A stretch of 14,617 nt of DNA from Streptosporangiaceae bacterium. Lineage in GTDB: Bacteria > Actinomycetota > Actinomycetes > Streptosporangiales > Streptosporangiaceae. The notes beneath the pieces were generated by a model. That model worked only from the letters and a program-made list of their open reading frames with translations. It ran no database searches and was not told the DNA's origin. The stretch is from contig JASHOI010000171.1 of the NCBI GenBank assembly GCA_030041195.1, forward strand, positions 1-14,617. The letters run 5' to 3'. The position numbers were made by a program, and so were the translations under genes. Positions 13,912-14,617 of the stretch are shown one piece after another (position 1 is the first letter of the stretch; every line of letters begins with the position of its first letter).

Positions 13912-13942
13912 GCCCTGAAGCTTGCCACGGCCCCACATGGCT

Positions 13943-13983
13943 GAGACCGCCGCCGGGGGTGGCGCAGCCCCGGCGGCGGTCTC
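13943..13983 (-). terminator. Perfect 16-bp GC-rich hairpin, likely terminator of the small-protein operon
   Basis: GAGACCGCCGCCGGGG (13943-13958) and its exact complement (13968-13983) flank a nine-base loop. It begins 22 bases after the stop of the leftward 55-residue gene (14005). It lacks a U-tract, as many actinobacterial terminators do. Its other end is four bases from the upstream possible start (13938) of the hydrolase gene. Confidence 0.65.
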
Positions 13984-14004
13984 GGTTTGGGAGCGATCGA
14001 TGGG

Positions 14005-14172
14005 TCAGCGGCGTGCCCGCCAGCTGGCGCCCAGGCCGGCCAGGTGCAGCGCCATGCAGATCAGCCCCAGGATCACCAGGCTGGCCGGGGCGAACACCGC
14101 GTCCGTCGATGTGGCGGTGACCCGGATGATGAACGCGATAGCGAAAATGATCACCGCGAGAATGGCGAGCAT
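14005..14172 (-). CDS. Small membrane protein, 55 residues
   Basis: ATG 14172 is preceded by AGGAGG at eight bases, one of the best ribosome-binding sites in the window; the stop TGA is at 14005-14007. The protein starts with a hydrophobic helix (MLAILAVIIFAIAFIIRV). A short polar loop (TATSTDAVFAP) follows, then a second helix (ASLVILGLICMALHLAGLGA), and it ends SWRARR. Two membrane spans with both ends inside fit the basic C-terminus. I recognise no family beyond small two-helix actinobacterial membrane proteins. It follows the 65-residue gene by 34 bases and probably shares its transcript, which the 13943-13983 hairpin would end. Confidence 0.8.
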   Translation of the reverse strand: MLAILAVIIFAIAFIIRVTATSTDAVFAPASLVILGLICMALHLAGLGASWRARR

Positions 14173-14206
14173 GTGCAGTTCCTCCTGCTTAGTCCATGGC
14201 CCCGCG

Positions 14207-14404
14207 TCACTGGCTGGGCTGCGGCAGCTGACATTTGATCTTGGGGTTCACGCCGAAGTAGTTCAGGGGCCCGGCCAGAATGGTCACGGTTATCGTCCCT
14301 GCCTTGGCACAGTTAGCGGAGGATCCGCTGTAATAATTGCGCTGACCAGCGGCTATGGCACCGATGATCAGCCAGACTACGAGCAGAAGCGATCCAATAC
14401 GCAT
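14207..14404 (-). CDS. Small conserved membrane-anchored protein, 65 residues
   Basis: ATG 14404 has AGGTGG seven bases upstream. Residues 4-20 form a membrane helix or uncleaved signal (GSLLLVVWLIIGAIAAG), followed by QRNYYSGSSANCAKAG, TITVTILAGPLNYFGVNPK and IKCQLPQPSQ. Cys32 and Cys58 would lie outside the membrane if the N-terminus is inside, and could form a disulfide. The GAIAAGQR...C...AGPLNY.GVNPK pattern is, from memory, shared by many small uncharacterised actinobacterial proteins. It is not an anti-sigma factor of the zinc (ZAS) type, as it has no HxxxCxxC. It lies directly downstream of the ECF sigma gene, whose stop is 82 bases upstream, and before the 55-residue gene. Function is unknown. 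Confidence 0.85.
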   Translation of the reverse strand: MRIGSLLLVVWLIIGAIAAGQRNYYSGSSANCAKAGTITVTILAGPLNYFGVNPKIKCQLPQPSQ

Positions 14405-14430
14405 GATTTACCACCTGTCGAGCGGTAAAC

Positions 14431-14460
14431 GCCACGGGTTTCTCGGGCGTTCTTCGTGGC
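14431..14460. promoter_or_regulatory. Inverted repeat in the leader of the 65-residue gene
   Basis: GCCACG (14431-14436) pairs with CGTGGC (14455-14460). An alternative pairing joins ACGCC (14429-14433) with GGCGT (14446-14450) and would exclude the first. It lies between the candidate promoter and the ribosome-binding site, so it would be transcribed. It may also act as a terminator for the sigma gene just upstream; no U-tract is seen. Confidence 0.4.
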
Positions 14461-14467
14461 CCGCTAA

Positions 14468-14492
14468 CTACCAGGGAAAAAGATTCTTAAAC
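14468..14492 (-). promoter_or_regulatory. Candidate SigB/SigF-type promoter before the small-protein operon
   Basis: On the minus strand GTTT (14489-14492), a 15-bp spacer and TGGTAG (14468-14473) resemble the actinobacterial SigB-family pattern GTTT-N14-16-GGGTA. The -35 overlaps the sigma gene stop codon (GTTTAA). Transcription would start about 55-60 bases before ATG 14404. The match is partial and read by eye; co-transcription with the sigma gene is the alternative. Confidence 0.4.
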
Positions 14493-14617
14493 ACGCTCGC
14501 TGTCATTCTCGAGCAGTTCCCGGAGCCGGCCCCGGGCGCGATGCAGGCGCGACATAACCGTGCCGATTGGGCAGTGCATGATCTGCGCTATTTCCCGGTA
14601 CCCGAATCCCTCCACGT
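14487..14617 (-). CDS. ECF sigma factor, C-terminal part (region 4), SigR/SigH-like; 5' end outside window
   Basis: The minus strand reads [29 protein letters not shown] and then [13 protein letters not shown] before TAA (14487-14489). This is the sigma region 4.2 helix-turn-helix that contacts the -35 element. [11 protein letters not shown] is the hallmark of the SigR/SigH/SigE-like ECF group that handles disulfide or envelope stress in actinobacteria. Only about 42 residues are visible, so the subgroup is tentative. In SigR-type loci a zinc anti-sigma gene (RsrA-like) commonly follows. Here two small membrane-protein genes follow instead, so any anti-sigma factor must be encoded elsewhere. 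Confidence 0.88.
   Translation of the reverse strand, partial: VEGFGYREIAQIMHCPIGTVMSRLHRARGRLRELLENDSERV

Overview
The window is high-GC DNA with densely packed genes on both strands and GTG/TTG starts. It carries families typical of filamentous Actinomycetota: DUF1206, DUF6069, a GlxA-type AraC regulator, an STAS anti-anti-sigma protein, and an ECF sigma factor whose region 4 resembles SigR/SigH. I read it as chromosomal DNA of a soil-type actinomycete. No rRNA, tRNA, CRISPR array, intact insertion sequence or phage gene was seen, and species cannot be assigned by eye.

Left edge (1-1510). The end of a MarR-family regulator is followed by about 700 bases without an intact gene. This stretch holds three 35-bp tandem units (221-325), a nested palindrome with perfect 12-bp arms (529-589), a decayed DJ-1/PfpI-family gene (about 621-885) and a 29-bp tandem duplication (879-935). 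An STAS gene then runs leftward from a good sigma-70-type promoter.

Regulators and exporter (1512-4519). An XRE-type regulator overlaps the end of a convergent GlxA/FtrA-type AraC regulator. That regulator is divergent from an EamA (DMT) exporter, and the 81-bp gap between them holds a perfect 9-bp inverted repeat and a 20-bp-spaced direct repeat. The exporter frame runs 152 bases into an oppositely oriented gene for an acidic protein of unknown function.

Membrane proteins (4732-8192). An AI-2E/PerM-type transporter and a YbhN/LPG-synthase-type flippase-like protein form a leftward pair with a stop/start overlap. A DUF1206 membrane protein is divergent from them. It is followed by a MarR regulator that appears to have a leaderless transcript.

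Metabolic block (8642-13938). A leftward operon encodes a GH15 glucanase/trehalase-like enzyme, a membrane-anchored SDR oxidoreductase and a small membrane protein, with gaps or overlaps of 6 nt or less. A DUF6069 membrane protein diverges from it and converges on an alkyl-sulfatase-like metallo-beta-lactamase-fold hydrolase.

Right edge (14005-14617). The end of an ECF sigma gene is followed by two tiny membrane-protein genes rather than the anti-sigma gene often found next to SigR-like sigmas. A possible SigB-type promoter sits at the end of the sigma gene, and a perfect 16-bp hairpin closes the cluster. The STAS protein, the ECF sigma and the possible SigB-type promoter suggest stress or envelope functions, but this is inference. 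I found no clear new multi-gene system. The best leads are the ECF/small-membrane-protein cluster, the GlxA/EamA operator and the decayed left region with its palindrome.
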